Source of the DNA: Cylindrodendrum hubeiense
Lineage: Eukaryota; Ascomycota; Sordariomycetes; Hypocreales; Nectriaceae
Assembly (NCBI GenBank): GCA_014621425.1
Contig: JAANBB010000134.1
Coordinates: 1-64,000 of the forward strand
Reading direction: 5' to 3'
Length of the DNA: 64,000 nucleotides
In this document: in pieces, positions 46,149 through 59,937 of the stretch
How positions within the stretch are numbered: the first letter of the stretch is position 1
Layout: each line of letters begins with the position of its first letter
Position numbers and translations under genes: made by a program
The notes under the pieces: generated by a model
Database searches by the model: none
Told to the model about the DNA's origin: nothing
What the model saw: the letters and a program-made list of their open reading frames with translations, nothing else

Positions 46149-49100
46149 CTAAACGCTGCCAGACTCGCTACTCTCGATTGACCATAACTCACCGAACCGA
46201 CTTCCTGGCGTTTCGACCAGCTCCCTGGGGCTCCCTGATTCCACCACAGCTCCCTTGTCAAGGACTACAACACGGTCGAAAAAGTCCATGACCATCTCCA
46301 ACCTGTGTGATACCATTACGATAGTGTAGTTCTCAAACTCGTCACGTATAATCTCCTGCATAGCCCGATCCGTCACCTTGTCAACACTGCTACTTACCTC
46401 GTCCAACAGCAGCACACCACTGCTCTTCTCGAGGCCCACGAGTCGGTCACGGACACGACGTCGCAGGATCGCCCTTCCAAGGCTGAATAGCTGCTTCTGT
46501 CCCGCACTAAGGTCATCGGCGCTCATGCCAGCGTCGAGGCCGCCACGGTCGTCAACGAAGCTGGCAAGGCGAACGACTGCAAGGACCTCGAGGCACTCTT
46601 GCTGGGTGGCTACCTCAAATGGATCGATGTTAGCCTTGATGGTGCTACTGTCAGGGAGGAATACCGCATCCTGGGGAATGGCAATAATTCGTTTGCGGAG
46701 TGTGGCGCGGTCGATGCGGTTGAGGGGGGTGCCATCAATTTCCACGTTTTTACTGCAGGACGGGAGGGGGTCGAGGAGTCGAAGTAGCAGGAGGATAAGC
46801 GTCGACTTTCCACTCCCTGTCCTACCGCAGATGGCAACCTTTTGTCTCGGAAGAATGCTCAATGTGAGATTGCGGATGACAAGGTTGGATGGCGAGACCA
46901 CAACAGGTCCCTCCTCGCTATCGGACTCGGATTCGTAAGATGCAGACACGTCATTGATATCAATACGCCCCCCTTGTGGCCACTCCTGTGGAGGCTCAAG
47001 ATCCTCGTCGGGTTGATCCTCCGGCTTAACCGTCTCGGTAAACGTCCGCAAGCGGCTAACGGCACCAAGCGAGGTCTCGAGACTCGTGTAAGCTTTGATC
47101 AAGTTTGATATTGAGTCGCTAAACGTCAACAATGTCACCAGAGATGCTCCTGTCAGTCCCGTGTTGGATCTGAGTTGCGTGGCTAGTGAGATGAGGAGGA
47201 CAGCGGTGCCGGTAACAATGAGCTGAAGAGTCGCTATCAACCACTGTTGGATCATGGCAAGCAAGTACGCTGGGCGCTGGGACGTATCCAAGAGCTCGTT
47301 ATTGCGCTCGATGTCAAGATGCTCCCAGCCAAAGGCGCGGATGGTGGCAACACCCTTGATGGTATCAAGGAAATGAGTACTATCCCTGTATTAGCACCAT
47401 ACACCGGCTAGTGGGGCTTATATGGGGTATCAACTTACTATAATGGACTCTTGCATTCTAGGTCAAGAAGACGGATTTGTCGAGAAGTCCGAAGGTAGAA
47501 CTTTTGCACGAAGAAAAGAATAGCAAACAGTATGGGGTAGCCGGCAGCAAGATAGGGCGACGCGGAGGCAATAACAAAAGCATTGCCGAGACTGTCCGCC
47601 AGGTCTATCGTGAAGTTTGTCATCGCCATAGGAAGTTCGCCATCCAGCAGAGTCATATCCTGCGAGAATAGATTCGTCACGATGCCGGAATCGGTCGTGG
47701 TGAAGAATCTCAGTGGCGCTGTGACGACGGTGGTGATGGCCCGCTGGTGGAGAACCGTTCCGGATGATGAGATCATGAGGATGAGCGTTGTCATGGCGTT
47801 GAAAATTAGGAACAAAACGGCCAAGACGCGAAGGAGGCCATAGATCCCGACGTAGAAACCGACTGATCTGTCAAAGGAATCCTCGGACCAAAACTTCAGC
47901 CAGATCGTAGAGAGGTTGTTGCACACTCCGAACATCAAGGCGCAGAAGACTAGAATGGAGACTGAGGCGATGCCAACACTGCGGAAGTAGTGGCTGTAAA
48001 TAGACCAGTCACCCAATTGTCGTGCCTTGTCATCCAAAGCGCCCTTGATGCCATTCGAGGCCGGCCTTGGCACGACCGCAGCTCGCTGCTCTTTCGGCAC
48101 CTCGGTCTGGCTCGGTGCTATTTCGTCGCCTTGCCTTACCCCGAGGCTCTGGACATACTTGTTATTCTGCTGTAAGTCCTCGAATGTACCCTGTTCAATA
48201 ACCGTGCCACCAGCGTCGAGTGCAATGATATGGTCCGCGGTGGGCAAGTGCCGAATCGAATGGGTGCAGATAACGACTGTCACGTTTCGTCGACGAGTAA
48301 TGCCATTCCGCCCAAAAACGCGACGGAACAGCTCAGCCTCTGTATCATTGTCAAGCCCGCTGAGCACATCATCAAAAATCATGACATCCGACTCCGAGTA
48401 CAAAGCTCGGGCAACAGAGACCCGCTGCTTCTGCCCGCCGCTCAACATGATGCCATTGTTGCCAATTTTGGTATCGTGTCCATCTGGGAGGAGTGCAACA
48501 TCTGTGTCCAGCATAGTCGCATCAACTATTTCGTCGTACTTTTTCTGGTCAAACTCGCAGTGCCCGATGATATTTTCCTTGAACGTCGCGTTGTAGAGAA
48601 ACGGCGTCTGCTCGCAGTATCCAATCTGGGAATGCGGGAAGTACATCGTTACCGTTCCTGAGGACACAGGAACCTCTCCAAGTAGCACCTTGCAAAATGT
48701 TGACTTGCCAGATGCCACTTGCCCGACAACCAATGTGAGTTGATTGGCTGGAATCGTTACGTTGATTTGATTCAGCGTCATCTTCTCTCCGCCCCATCCA
48801 AAGTTGCCGTCCTCGATTTTGAATGCTAGAGACGTACTACTTCCTTCAACCGAACTGTCCTTCTCAGGGTCTGTCATCGAGGAGGAGGATGCATCAGCTC
48901 TTTTCCTAAAATCGATGCGTGGCTCATCTACAAGAAACTTCTGGATTCGTTGGGTGCAAGTCGCTGCTGCAAAAATGTTCGGGAGATCTTGGAAGAGGGT
49001 TATCAGGGGGGCCGTGAGAAGGATGATGTACGACAGTGACGTAAAGATCGTTTCCACTTGAAGAGTTTCCGATGTAACAGCGAATGTTATGACAGGCGAG

Positions 49101-50682
49101 AGACCGATCGGTGAGAATGCCAATGATGCGGCAAGAATAATCAACCACCGGAATTGGTTGCCCATCTTGATCTCGCCGACACGCAGACTCTGTATCAGCT
49201 CGGCCACGGGACCGGTGACACCCGAGATCTTGTACAACTTCATATTAGAGATAGCATTCGCAGTCAACCCGACACGATTCTGGATCTTATCCATCCACGC
49301 GCTCTGCTTCTTTCCGACAAAGGTCAATACCCATGCCAGGATAACAACACAGACAAGAATAATAACGATTGGCGACAAGAAAGCGAGGCCAAGCTGCTTT
49401 TCCAGCAACCAGCATCCGATGGCTACTTCAACCACGCCTGCCCACGTATCGTGGATAGAAGAAGTACCTCTGAGGATCCGCTCAATGTCGGTACTCATGA
49501 GCGTCACCGCGGCAGAGTCGTCCGCAGCAGTCAATTTTGTTTGCGTGGTTTTTCGGTAGACGGCAGCTGCAAGGCATCCCCGGACCATGTAGGTCGCCTT
49601 CTGGTTATAGTAGTTGTACCAGGCGGTAGAGAAAGTGATGCCAATATATATCAGGAAGGAAGCCCCGATGAGCCCATAGCCAAGCTTCTCGGTGTCAGGG
49701 CTATCGGGAGTTTGCAAGTACAGGAGTGTGGAACTGATGAAGAATGGCTGACAGAACTTGAAGCCAGTGAGTGCTATTCTAGGGGCGATCGGAGCAAGGA
49801 GGGGTCCGATCAGCGCCCGACATAGGTCTTTGACAAGGCCGAGCTTGGATTCTTTGCGATATTGGTGAATCCGAAGCTTGGTTGCAAGCTTGTCGTAAAG
49901 TGCCTGAGACGATACGCCTGCATCTAGTGGATACAGGTCGTCAACGTCTAAGACACCCCGATATCCGCGCAAGAACAGCTTATTCAGCCAGTAGTATACA
50001 CCAAGGCTGAAGACACTGCTCGACTCCTCCGGGCTGTGCTCGCTAGCCGTCCAGTGGATCCATTTCGTCTTGGGGATGGCCTCAAGACACAGGATTACAA
50101 CTTTAATAGCAAGTGAAGAGGTAAAGAGGCGAGCCAAGATGGTTTGGTGCCAGCTAGCTATGCTCAGCCAAGAAGTCCGGGCCTGGACAATGTCAAATAT
50201 CAATGTGAGTAGAATGTAGATATTGAGCAGTGTCGATGGTCTCTGGGCTCTTGAATGCTCTAAAGAGGATAGGGCTATTGTAGATAGGGACGCAGCAAAC
50301 ACTAGGGCAGAGCCAGCGACTGAAAGGCTGTGTACCACGCCGGGTGCCCCCGTAATAAAGAGAGTAAGCAATGCAAGTTGAATGACAGAGTACACAGTAA
50401 TTATAGCCTATTAAGTTCTGTCTGTTAGCCTCTTTCCAATTAGGTTTCAGCTTTAGGATGTCAGGCACTTACCAACTTCAGATACTGGAGGATTCGGCCT
50501 TCGACAATGCGGGGCCTCTGCGATAACACCGCTAGGCGAGTAATAGCTGCCGCAACGAACACCGCGGCCGGAATGATGGAAAGGAATATGCGCTCAAACT
50601 TTTGCGTAAAGTCAAAGTCACCGCGACATCCTTGGACGCCAGGCCCAAAGGAGCCGTCATTGATGCAGAGCGTGGAACTCAT
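46149..50682 (-). CDS. ABCC (MRP-like) multidrug transporter
   Basis: Minus strand, exons 50682-50473, 50407-47439 and 47379-46149; introns of 65 and 59 bp with GTAAGT donors and TAG acceptors, frame kept. Product 1469 residues. An N-terminal TMD0-like hydrophobic region (about 30-170) is followed by TMD1 (about 270-590), NBD1, TMD2 (about 880-1170) and NBD2. NBD1: Walker A GQVASGKST (632-640), LSGGQ (725-729), VMIFDD (745-750, Asp in place of the catalytic Glu, as usual in ABCC). NBD2: Walker A GRTGSGKST (1245-1253), LSAGQ (1350-1354), LLDE with E1387. This is the fungal ABCC type often found near toxin or metabolite genes; it is expected to export conjugates or xenobiotics from plasma or vacuolar membrane. 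Tail to tail with the ABCG gene. Exon 2 to 3 joins exactly in FLDTIKGVATIRAFGW. Confidence 0.95.
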
Positions 50683-52097
50683 GGTGGTCAAGAGATCAGG
50701 CAACTTTTAGTTGCGGGGCACAAACACTAACGACCCTTGGAAGGAAACCTCACTCTTTATTCAGACCGGTTCATCAATATGCTATGCTCAAAGACGTCGA
50801 ATGGTTGCGATAACGTAGCCCAGGGCGTCATTGAGCTTCGTTGAAGCGTCGTCACGATTCCTCACTTGATTACGCAGGCCGGTTGCTGGCTGCCTGCGTA
50901 GTTATGTAGGTTGCAGGCAGCCGCGCTTTCGACATGAAACTCGCATGACCGGGATCGACTAAACAACGTATTATTGAAGAAGAGTAATATACGGGTACAT
51001 CGGGTCCCGTCCTATGAGCGATTGATCCAAGGTATCCCCTTACCAATCCCTCACAAAGCAGACCAGGTCCAAAGAGGCAGGTCATCGAGATCCATGCACG
51101 CGAGATTGCCGCACAAGAAAGCGTTGAAGGACGCTTACATCATGTGATGCGTGTCCAACCCCTTCCACCAATAGCATAGAGGCATTCAAGTGAGCTTACG
51201 TCGGTTAACGATAGTGCAGCATCCCCGACTGCGCGGTTTCCGAAGCTTCCGCCTGACTATGAGTCGATCATAGGAATCTACAAAATGCACTTTTTTCGAC
51301 TAAGATAGAAATATTTCTTTCTGTAGTCTCTTAATCATGAAACCCGCATCATATGTACATTTATAACTTAACCACATGCAGGCGATTTAAAAGCATTCTT
51401 CAAAGACGTTGAGTTGTGATACTTGCAAGTGAAACTAGCTTCCCAAAACTATGACGTAGAGAAAACTAAGACCAACACGTCTTGATATGTGCTTTTCATG
51501 CCAGTGCTATCCCATCAGTCCATCAGAGACAACTATGCCGTTTGGTAGGAGTTCACTGGTGCATTGCCACTCATCCGGTCACATTTAGGGTTGACTTGAA
51601 AGAGAAGATTTTGTCTTATACCTAAGTTGAGATAAAGTCCTACCTTGAAGGTTGTTGACACTTTGAATCAGGCATTGAATCAAGACATTGGCTCCTCTAG
51701 TGACGGGACCACACAAGATACAGCCAAACACAGAAAACTTCCTTGCTAGCATTGCTAATCGTCAAGCTACCAAGTATGCCGCTAATGGGCCCCGAGGCCG
51801 TTCCGATGTAATTATTGATCATTGCAAACAGGGTACTTCCATAGTTACCAAGCGCCAGTTCCCTCTCCAACCATTGTCTATCTTGAGCCAGGTATATGCT
51901 GTCATAATTCATCATGAAATTGTAGTATCGTCACAAAAGGTCGTAGCACGACTTTTGTCGCATTTGAAAGAACCCCGAAGCCTGAAGGGGTATGTTGCCG
52001 CCATCGTGTGGTGGTATCGCGGTGCGATCCCGCTAATCTCTGAACTCGCCATGGAGATCGAGATTGTGTTGTTTTAGGCACGCCGATCCGCTCCGTT
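50683..52097. other. Intergenic, possible remnant at 51697-52050
   Basis: Contains the ABCC promoter side. On the minus strand two short frames abut at about 51915 (about 45 codons upstream, then 72 codons ending at 51697 with SIYLAQDRQWLERELALGN and NYIGTASGPISGILG). They look more protein-like than chance but match nothing I know. They could be a small gene or a pseudogene fragment. Confidence 0.3.
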
Positions 52098-53681
52098 CTA
52101 GTTCAAAGGCTTCTGTGCGTAGAGGCTGTGAAACGGAAAGTAGGAGTGGAACTTTGGCAGGCCATTGACCTCTTCGCTAAGAGCCTTGCGAACATCAACA
52201 AGAAACATTTCGATTTGGAGGTTGGTCCACTTCAAGCCGTCGCGAAATGGTCGTCGAGACAAGCCAACAAGTCCCCACATGATGACGTCTCGCAAGACAT
52301 GGCCACATTCCTGGAGCCGCACCTTCTTGGCCCAGGGTCCGATGGGACACTTGAGGTTGTTTTGGACCAGGCCTCGGAATCCCGCGGCAGCGAGCTCATC
52401 TTCGACAGCACGAATGCCGAGGAGGTCGGTGCCCAGGGCTGCCATGCCTTCTTGTAGATACCGCAAGAAGTCTCGGACAGCGTAAGGACCATCGCACGAT
52501 TTATCGTCGCAGGCAGCAATATATTGAAACTCTTGGATCTCCACATAACCTCCAGGTTTTAGATGTCTATGCAAGGGTTAGCTGGTTGGGCCAGGCGATT
52601 GAGAAACATGCGAATAGACATACTTGTATATTCGTTCCCATAATTGGGGTCGGTCCCTGATGGAGTGAATAGTGTGGCGGATATGGATATAATCGAACTT
52701 TTCGTCAGGGTATGTCCAGCCTGCTTCGTGCTCGATGTCATCTACGACAAACAAGACGTTCTCAGGGACCCAATCGGGTTGGATTGGTGACAAGTCCATG
52801 CCGTGAAATTCACAGTTGGGGTAATCATCAGCCACTGCAGCTCGTATTAGCCTAGGCGCGAAAAACAACAAGCCACATATCGCGACAAAGCCTTGATTGG
52901 TAGGTCACAGCGCTTCCACGGGTATTTTGGGACTTGACTTACGATCGATACACCATTTTCCCGTTCCAGTGCCTATAGAAGAAAATGTCAGTCTCAGTGT
53001 AAATGAAACAAAACCCACACTTTGTCCCTCCAGATCCTTGGCTGCGTTTCGATGGTGCGTCCAAAAATGAGCAAGGCAGAGCCAGGGCAGGGGCTATGGA
53101 ATGGCCGTATCTGCACCATTGATACGCCATTGGCCAAGCATCTCCGAAGCTGACTCGGATCGTGGGGGGTGTGGTGAGAACTACTTACCCAAATCGAGCA
53201 CCTCCGCCCCCGTTTCAAGTCGCTCATGAATCGGTGCAAAGAATGATTCGCCGTCGCATAGGTAGACCGAGAGGTTGTGCTTCAGGTCGTCTCGGTATTG
53301 CTCAGTCTCGTCGTTGGGGAACAGGTATTTGCCGGCGTGGTAAGCGTGGTAGCGGAGGCCGCCATCGACGATGTGCTGGCGGATGCTGTCGGTCAGACTG
53401 CGGGTGTCGTCGAGCTCGTTGTTGTCGTATTCGCCGCGCTCGATGCTCTGGATCACAGCGGCTTCTTGGCCGCTGCCAACCGCAATTGCTGAGGAGGACG
53501 AGGCAGGAGAGGGCGGGCCGAAGCGATCGGTAGTGGTTTTCCCTTCTGAGGGATCGACATCGTCGGAGGGTGACATGCTGGGGAGACGGACGTGCTGGTC
53601 GTGTTGAGGTTTGTCGGAGAAAGTCGAGGACGGTTCGGGGCCAGGTGTGCGGCGCAGTATGGAGTCGGGCGGAGAGTTCAT
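52098..53681 (-). CDS. LaeA-like SAM-dependent methyltransferase
   Basis: Minus strand, four exons: 53681-53189, 52972-52943, 52834-52624, 52566-52098. The 30-bp second exon is required to complete motif I. All junctions use GTAAGT/GTATGT donors and TAG/CAG acceptors and keep frame, giving 400 residues. Residues 1 to about 100 are Ser/Pro/Asp-rich. The core begins GGLRYHAYHAGKYLFPNDE, then motif I VLDLGTGTGKW (161-171), MDLSPIQPDWVPENV (from 187), FDYIHIRHTIHSIRD and HLKPGGYVEIQEF. This is the pattern of LaeA and the many fungal LaeA-like proteins. LaeA is a nuclear regulator acting with velvet proteins on secondary metabolism; this paralogue could instead methylate a small molecule. It adjoins two exporters, but no backbone synthase is in view. 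Confidence 0.92.
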
Positions 53682-56600
53682 TGTGGTTCGCGGAGCTGAA
53701 GCCGTATAAACACCTCTCAGCGTGAGCCGGAAGCCTCGATCAGGAGGAAAGTCGGCAATTGGAGCCGAGAAGAATGGAAATGGAATAATCGGGGAACCAA
53801 AAGCTAGCTGAAGACGCTAGACGCTAGACGCTCGGCGGGGGGATCACAGAGGCCGGCTGGCGATGGTGCCGATCGAAGTGTCTTTCGGATTGGGGACGGA
53901 TTGGCGACTGATTGGGGACGGCCAGCTGACGTCACGGTCCGAGGGTCGGCCTAAACACTGTGCAGGAGTTAGGTGCTGTCTTTTCGTGCGTGACCATGGC
54001 CGTATGTATGTCTCTGGGTGTGTCTGAGTGTGTCTGTATGTTTGCAGAGTGCAGTGTGCATGCGCGGGCGTGGGGTGATGTGATGAGAGTCTGTGCATGG
54101 GATGGATGGATGTGTCTTTGGCGCCATGTTAACTTGTCAAGCGACGACGTGAAGCTTGGTAGAAAGCCTAGGCCTAAAAAGGATGGCGATGCGATGGGGC
54201 AAAGAGCGCCTTCGCCTTGGTGGCGAGGGCAAACCGAAACTACTTGCGGCTTTCCTGGCTTTATTGTTGTGGCTTCTTGTGGCAAGGCAAAAGGAGGGGA
54301 GGAGGGGATGCGAGGATGAGAGGAAGAGAGGGGCAGCGAAGAAGGCTGAAGGAGGGCTCGTTGGTGCATCGTGCATCGTACATCGTACAAGGGCGGCTGC
54401 AAAGCGACGGAAGAGGTAGGAGGAGGAGACGACATGGAGAGCAAAAGCAATTCGGGCTTACCTGAGGATACGGATACAATTCACCCTGAGACAAAGCAAG
54501 AAGAGACGCCCGAGGAGATTTATCAGTAGATATTCAGCCTCGGGAAAAGTACCTAGAGACGCAAGTTGGTCATCAGAGAGAGGAGGGAACCTGGCAATGA
54601 TTGACGCCGGTGCCAGGGCCCTAAATAACAAAATCCACGCCCGCCCGGCTCCACGCACGACACCGACACACAGACTCCACGACGCACGAGCCGAGCCAGA
54701 CCCAGGGCGGGAACCATCTTGCCTTGGAGTTAGGCCTGATCCGGGTGGGCTTTTGCAGAACCGAAGCTTGGGTCCGGGGTGGATCTCGCCAAACTGGGAC
54801 TGTGGGCATTCTCATATCGGCCAAGGGGGGGCGCTTATGGATCCTGGGTTTAGTTAGCTGCTTGTTGTTTCCTCGGGGTCTGCAACCCGTGCTGCTGTGT
54901 GCCTACATGTACTGCTTGCTGTGCCTACTGCTTGCTGTGCCTGGCCCTGAGTTGCAGGTCCTGTACTGTACTGTGTACTGTACGTATTGCAAGAGGGTCC
55001 CGAATCACGGGTGCCCAGATGGGCCGATGACCCCTGGCTTCGATCCAAGGATCATGTACAACAGACCTGGAGCCCTGCCGGATAGCTACTACGTTGTGGC
55101 AGATAACCACAATGTTTATCCGGGAATATGTGACAATGGGGTTTGAGGTATCAAACCGGCGCTCGAGCGTCTCCTTCTGCTCACAACGATTTATGACAAG
55201 ACCAAAGATGATCGATCAACCAGGTTGTCGGGTTTTCCCAGCTGAGGCAATAAACCCATCCGCACCCACCCAACAACCACGGCCTTGGGAACACGCCCGG
55301 ATCCGTTGTGTTGGTTGGGCGGCTGTGCGTTTGCGGGTATGCCACTGCCATGTACTCGGACGGTTGGCGCCTACTAAGATGGGCCTTGTTAGGCACAGTA
55401 GTGTGCGTGCTTCCCGCCCGGTGACCAGTGCGTGACCACAGTGGGCCAGACGCCTCGGTTCCGCAGTGGACGGGGACGTCGGGGAGGCACAGGGAGGGTT
55501 ACAGCGCACGCTGTGGTGGAGTGGAAGGGGGCTTCAGGGGACGGTATAGGGGCCTCCCGCTGAGTGAGGTCACCGTGCGTGCTCTGCGCCTCTCCACCTG
55601 GAGGCGGCGCGAGATGCTGAAAACGAGGCTGCACGGGCGTGGTACAACTCCTCAGGACGGAGGCGACGACAGGGCAGGGTGGGCATGGAGGACACCCATT
55701 CTGAGGAAAACCACCGCGGACCACTCGTCCCTTTGCGATATCACAGTGCGGGACTCGCTCAGGCGAAGAGATTTCCCTGCCAATCCCTTCGTGCCAACTA
55801 GCCACGCAAGCGAGCCACTGGTTGAACCACGTTAACCAGTTGTGTAGCCGCCATCTCAACCACACGGAACCCGATCCATGGATCTTCGTACAGGATGCTG
55901 GCACAGATTTCACCAAAATCCGCTCTGTTTGGGTGCTTTCCGCGGGCAACGTCACACCCATCTGCATAGGCTGCATCGCGCTGGATTGCTCATCGCAACC
56001 CTGCCGGGACCAGCGCCGTGGGACGTCGAGGCACTGCCCGAAAGGCAGCGGACCCGGAAACGCGCTGTCGGGTCCCTTCTCTCGCTCGCGCTCCGTGTCG
56101 ACGTCTCCCAGTTGCCGCGCTCCCTTGGTTCCTGCTCCTGGTGCCCTCGACGGCGCGAGTCTTCAACCCCAACTCGGCAGACGCTGAGCTGTTGTCCACG
56201 TAGCCCGCCTCGAGTGGGCAGACACAAACCTGTTCATCCCCCTCCGACAGCGTGCAGTAAACGGGCGCCGAAGGCCTACAGCGCGCACCGCGACACGCCC
56301 AAAAGGTCCCAGTCGTACCGGCACAAGGGAACGCCAAGCCCCCTTGCAGTGGGTTGTTTGCCTCAGAGGTGCAGCGAATATGAGGTGATGCGCTGGCAGA
56401 TGGACCCGCCCACGCGGGACCAGAACGGGACGACCCTCCCCCTCCCTCCCTCCCAGGCCCCCTCCCCTGGAACCCGGAGGACAAGACGGGGATAAGAAGA
56501 TGGAATACCGATGCGGCGGGTGAGGAGGGTGAACCTCGGGGACGTGGGCAACGGTTGGTTCAGCGTTACATCGCGGGTTGACTATAAGAGATAAGAGGGA

Positions 56601-59600
56601 ACAAGGGTTGACAATACAGATGTACGTCCCGAGGCTCTATTCAAATATCAGCGGCGCGTTGGCTCTTAGACTAAAAGTCACCGCCAGAAATCGCTGCCAG
56701 AAATCACCGCAGTGCCTAGTTTCCAACACGCACTGGCTCTCCTCTTCGCCTTGCCCTTGCCCACAGCCCCGTCTCCCACATGCACATCCCGCCATGGCCG
56801 TAGTGCCGATAGTCATGACCTGACGCCGACGTAAGTGGTTCTCGGCGCCCCGCTCGTCCTGCAGACTTTTAGGTGAGACAGGTCGACACGCACCATGCGG
56901 AGGGGGGACATGCCGAGTCACGGCAAAAGTGCGTACGAAGAAATAGAAGAATCCCAGGCGGCTGGTTCGGAGAGGTGGGCGCCGCCAACTCCCAGCCGCG
57001 CCCCGGGTGGAGATCCGTTCCCGCGGCACCGGGATCGGGGGGCAGCCGAGTTCTAGGGCTTAGGCGGACAAGGCCCAAGATGGGGCACACTGGTTGGAGG
57101 TTCAGGGTAAAGCTCCTTCAAGAGCTGTTTGAAACTCGGCAGTTACAATACGGGGTTTGTACGGGATTTGCCTTCTGTCACTTTTTTCGTAACCATATCG
57201 GTTTTCCACAATAACGTCTCATGTATCTCTCTCGATGGCTTCATCATGCTGCCGCTCCATGTGATTGCCCCCGCGCATCACACGACAACTTTCGTACATA
57301 GTCCCACTCAAGGCTCTGGCTGCGCTTCAATTGCCTCTCCACTTCTTTCTCCAGTCTCGCACTCTTCATCGTGTCCTTTCAAGCCCGGGACCATGCTTCC
57401 CGGTTGCAGGGCCGTCCTCCCGTCCTCAAATCGGCAGGATTCCACCTGGGCGGTCAGGCCAAACCGGGACACGCATGAGAATGACAGCCCTTTTCATTTC
57501 CCCCGCAGAGTCACAGTAACGGTGTAAGGCAGAGCCCAACCAACCGGATCCCACAGGCGAACTCCAGCCAAGGGTTCAGCAACTGACTGCCGGTGATGAG
57601 CTGGGCTGCTTGGACCCGGCCTGGTGGGTCGCTTGGGATGGGCCCAGCACCTCTCCCGTCTTTTAGCACCGGTCATGCAGTATCGAGGTCACGTTAGCCT
57701 GGTGAGCTGGTGGTGCGCCAGGCCTCGTGCTAAAGCTGGTCCAAAATGTCGGTGATGATGATGCTAAACTGCCGGCGGTTACAGCAAAGCGGTCCAGCAC
57801 CAACCATGAATACTTCGGCCTCGGGTATCTTATGAGATTTTGTCATCGATTTTCCTTTCTCCTGTCAGTCTCCACTACTTGGCCTTACAATTAATGCACA
57901 CATGACTCGCCCGTAATGAATGGGCCGCCTCCCGTGTTTGTGCATTGCCGCTGGCCATATCCCTGCGCCGCATGTTTAGTTTCCCACCCCAGACTGCTAT
58001 TCGTGACGCTTCTCGGCATGTTGTCACTGGTGTGGTTTTCTTTGAAGAAGAACCATCGAAGCTCTTGGGTTTCGTTTCGTCAAGTCTTTTCTTCAATGAG
58101 GACCCACGAAGCCCTGCCACTAACTGACTCACGCCTTAATTCCAGGCTCCCATCATTCGTCGTAGATATCTCCGATGCCCCGGTACCAGGATCTTCTGTC
58201 TTTCGGTCCGTTCTCAAATCCACCAAGCGTTTGTGTTGGTTCCCTCTCAATCTCTTCAAGCCACGGCCCGCACAATCGGGTTCGCCGGCTCGCCACAAAA
58301 CCTCCCTTGCTTCTCTAGAGCCAAGACGCCACAGCAAACACTAAATAACCAACACCAGCCTAGCTGTCAACGGGGACTCAATTTCGAGATTCATGCGCCT
58401 GGGTGTTTTGGGGTTGACGCCACAAGAGGTGGTGGTCTAGACCATGCTGCCTCGACCAACTTCGCAAAAATAACTCCGTTTCAAGCCCGCCGCGAATGAC
58501 TTGCATCTAGCGATGGACCCCAAGAGTCTAGGCCTTGGTCTCTCAGCCGCCCTTGTGCTTCAGTGCTTCAATCTACCACCCGCAGTGGCCACTACCTTAC
58601 ACAACCTCTCTGTCGCCGGTCTCGACTGGTCTCGTCCCTCCCAATCCCACACTGTGACTCTGCAGTTGATCTGCTGTGGTCCTTGTTGCATGACCTAGGC
58701 TCCGCGCCAAGATGGAGGCCAATATTTCCGTTGAATAGTTATCACAGTCCCTCTCCTTGTGGCTTGCATGACCTCCGTTGGTTTGCGGCACAGCAAAGCG
58801 ATCGCTACCAGCGGCTTTGGCGTTACACGCGCCCATTTGCCCAGCGGTTCGGGTGCTTAAAGGTCCGACTCGATGGAGGCTCGTAGATTCGCTTGAATCT
58901 ACGAATTAGGATGCCTAGGAACCAGGTCCCCTCACCCACATACGAGCAGACTGGTCTAGACCATGCAATGTCGGTGTCGAAACCACCAACCAACTGCACA
59001 TTGGCCCGACAGTAGTAACCTTGAGAAATTGAACTCAGCGCAAAGTCGGAAAATGTGAACAATCAAGGCCAGTACAATTAATCGGTCTAGTTGTCAACAC
59101 CTCAAGAGTCGAGCCAGGCTGCATGTTCTGTCCAATCGAGCTTAACTGATGTCGCTAATAGCCAGGATTCCCAAGTGTGAGGGGTAGCGTGTTGTATGGG
59201 TGCTATATTAACACACACTGTCCTTCTGACATGTCCACGCTCCCTAGTTAGTTGTACCAGAGCTGTAATCCCAGGATGGTGGGAGAGCTTTGGCCTGTGA
59301 TTTATCATGGAACTAGCTGGTTCCCGCGGCTTCTTCCGTAGCTAGACAGGGGCGCTGGTTTGCTCTTTGGACATTCCCCACGGAGACTTATCAAATCCGT
59401 CCGAGCGTAGCTTGGCTGACCTCATTATTGCCGAGGATCGTCCAGCGTTGAAGGCACTTGGGTGCATGGTAGGGAATGTCGCTTATCAGACATTTCGAAT
59501 CCACTTCGGGGCGCATGTTGCGGCAAATGGAGCATCGGCGGCTCTCGCTTCCGTATAGAAATGTCATGTCGCGTGCATATGCGAGCCTGAACCTTCAGCA

Positions 59601-59937
59601 TGTGAAACAGAACCAGGTAGAGGTATGGGTTTTAATTAGTTATACCCAGCATGGGTGGCACGTATTTTTCGCGAGGGAATGGTGGATATCAAGGGCAGCT
59701 GTAATCAATTTTGGGTCGGCATGTCAGTTCACAATTGTGTCTCGCACTGGAATCCAAAGCTCGGATAAACAATTTTGATCCATTACTACCTAGTCTAAAT
59801 CTTTGTTAACCACCTTCCAAAGGTGACATCACCAATCCATCACCAGACGTTGCGACGTATACCACTCCTGGCTGGCATGAAATGAATCGATCCACACTGT
59901 TGCTCCTGCTGGAGCTGCGTCATTCTCGAGTAAGAGC
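53682..59937. other. Gene-free stretch of about 6 kb
   Basis: No gene supported. Frames of 100-200 codons (for example 55389-55976 -, 55878-56495 +) overlap one another in several frames and have random composition. A GACGCTA trimer array is at 53813-53832, and a TGTACTG-type repeat at about 54960-54980. The first few hundred bases should include the promoter of the methyltransferase gene. Confidence 0.4.
53813..53832. repeat. (GACGCTA)n short tandem repeat
   Basis: Three near-perfect heptamers, close to the upstream side of the methyltransferase gene. Confidence 0.6.
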
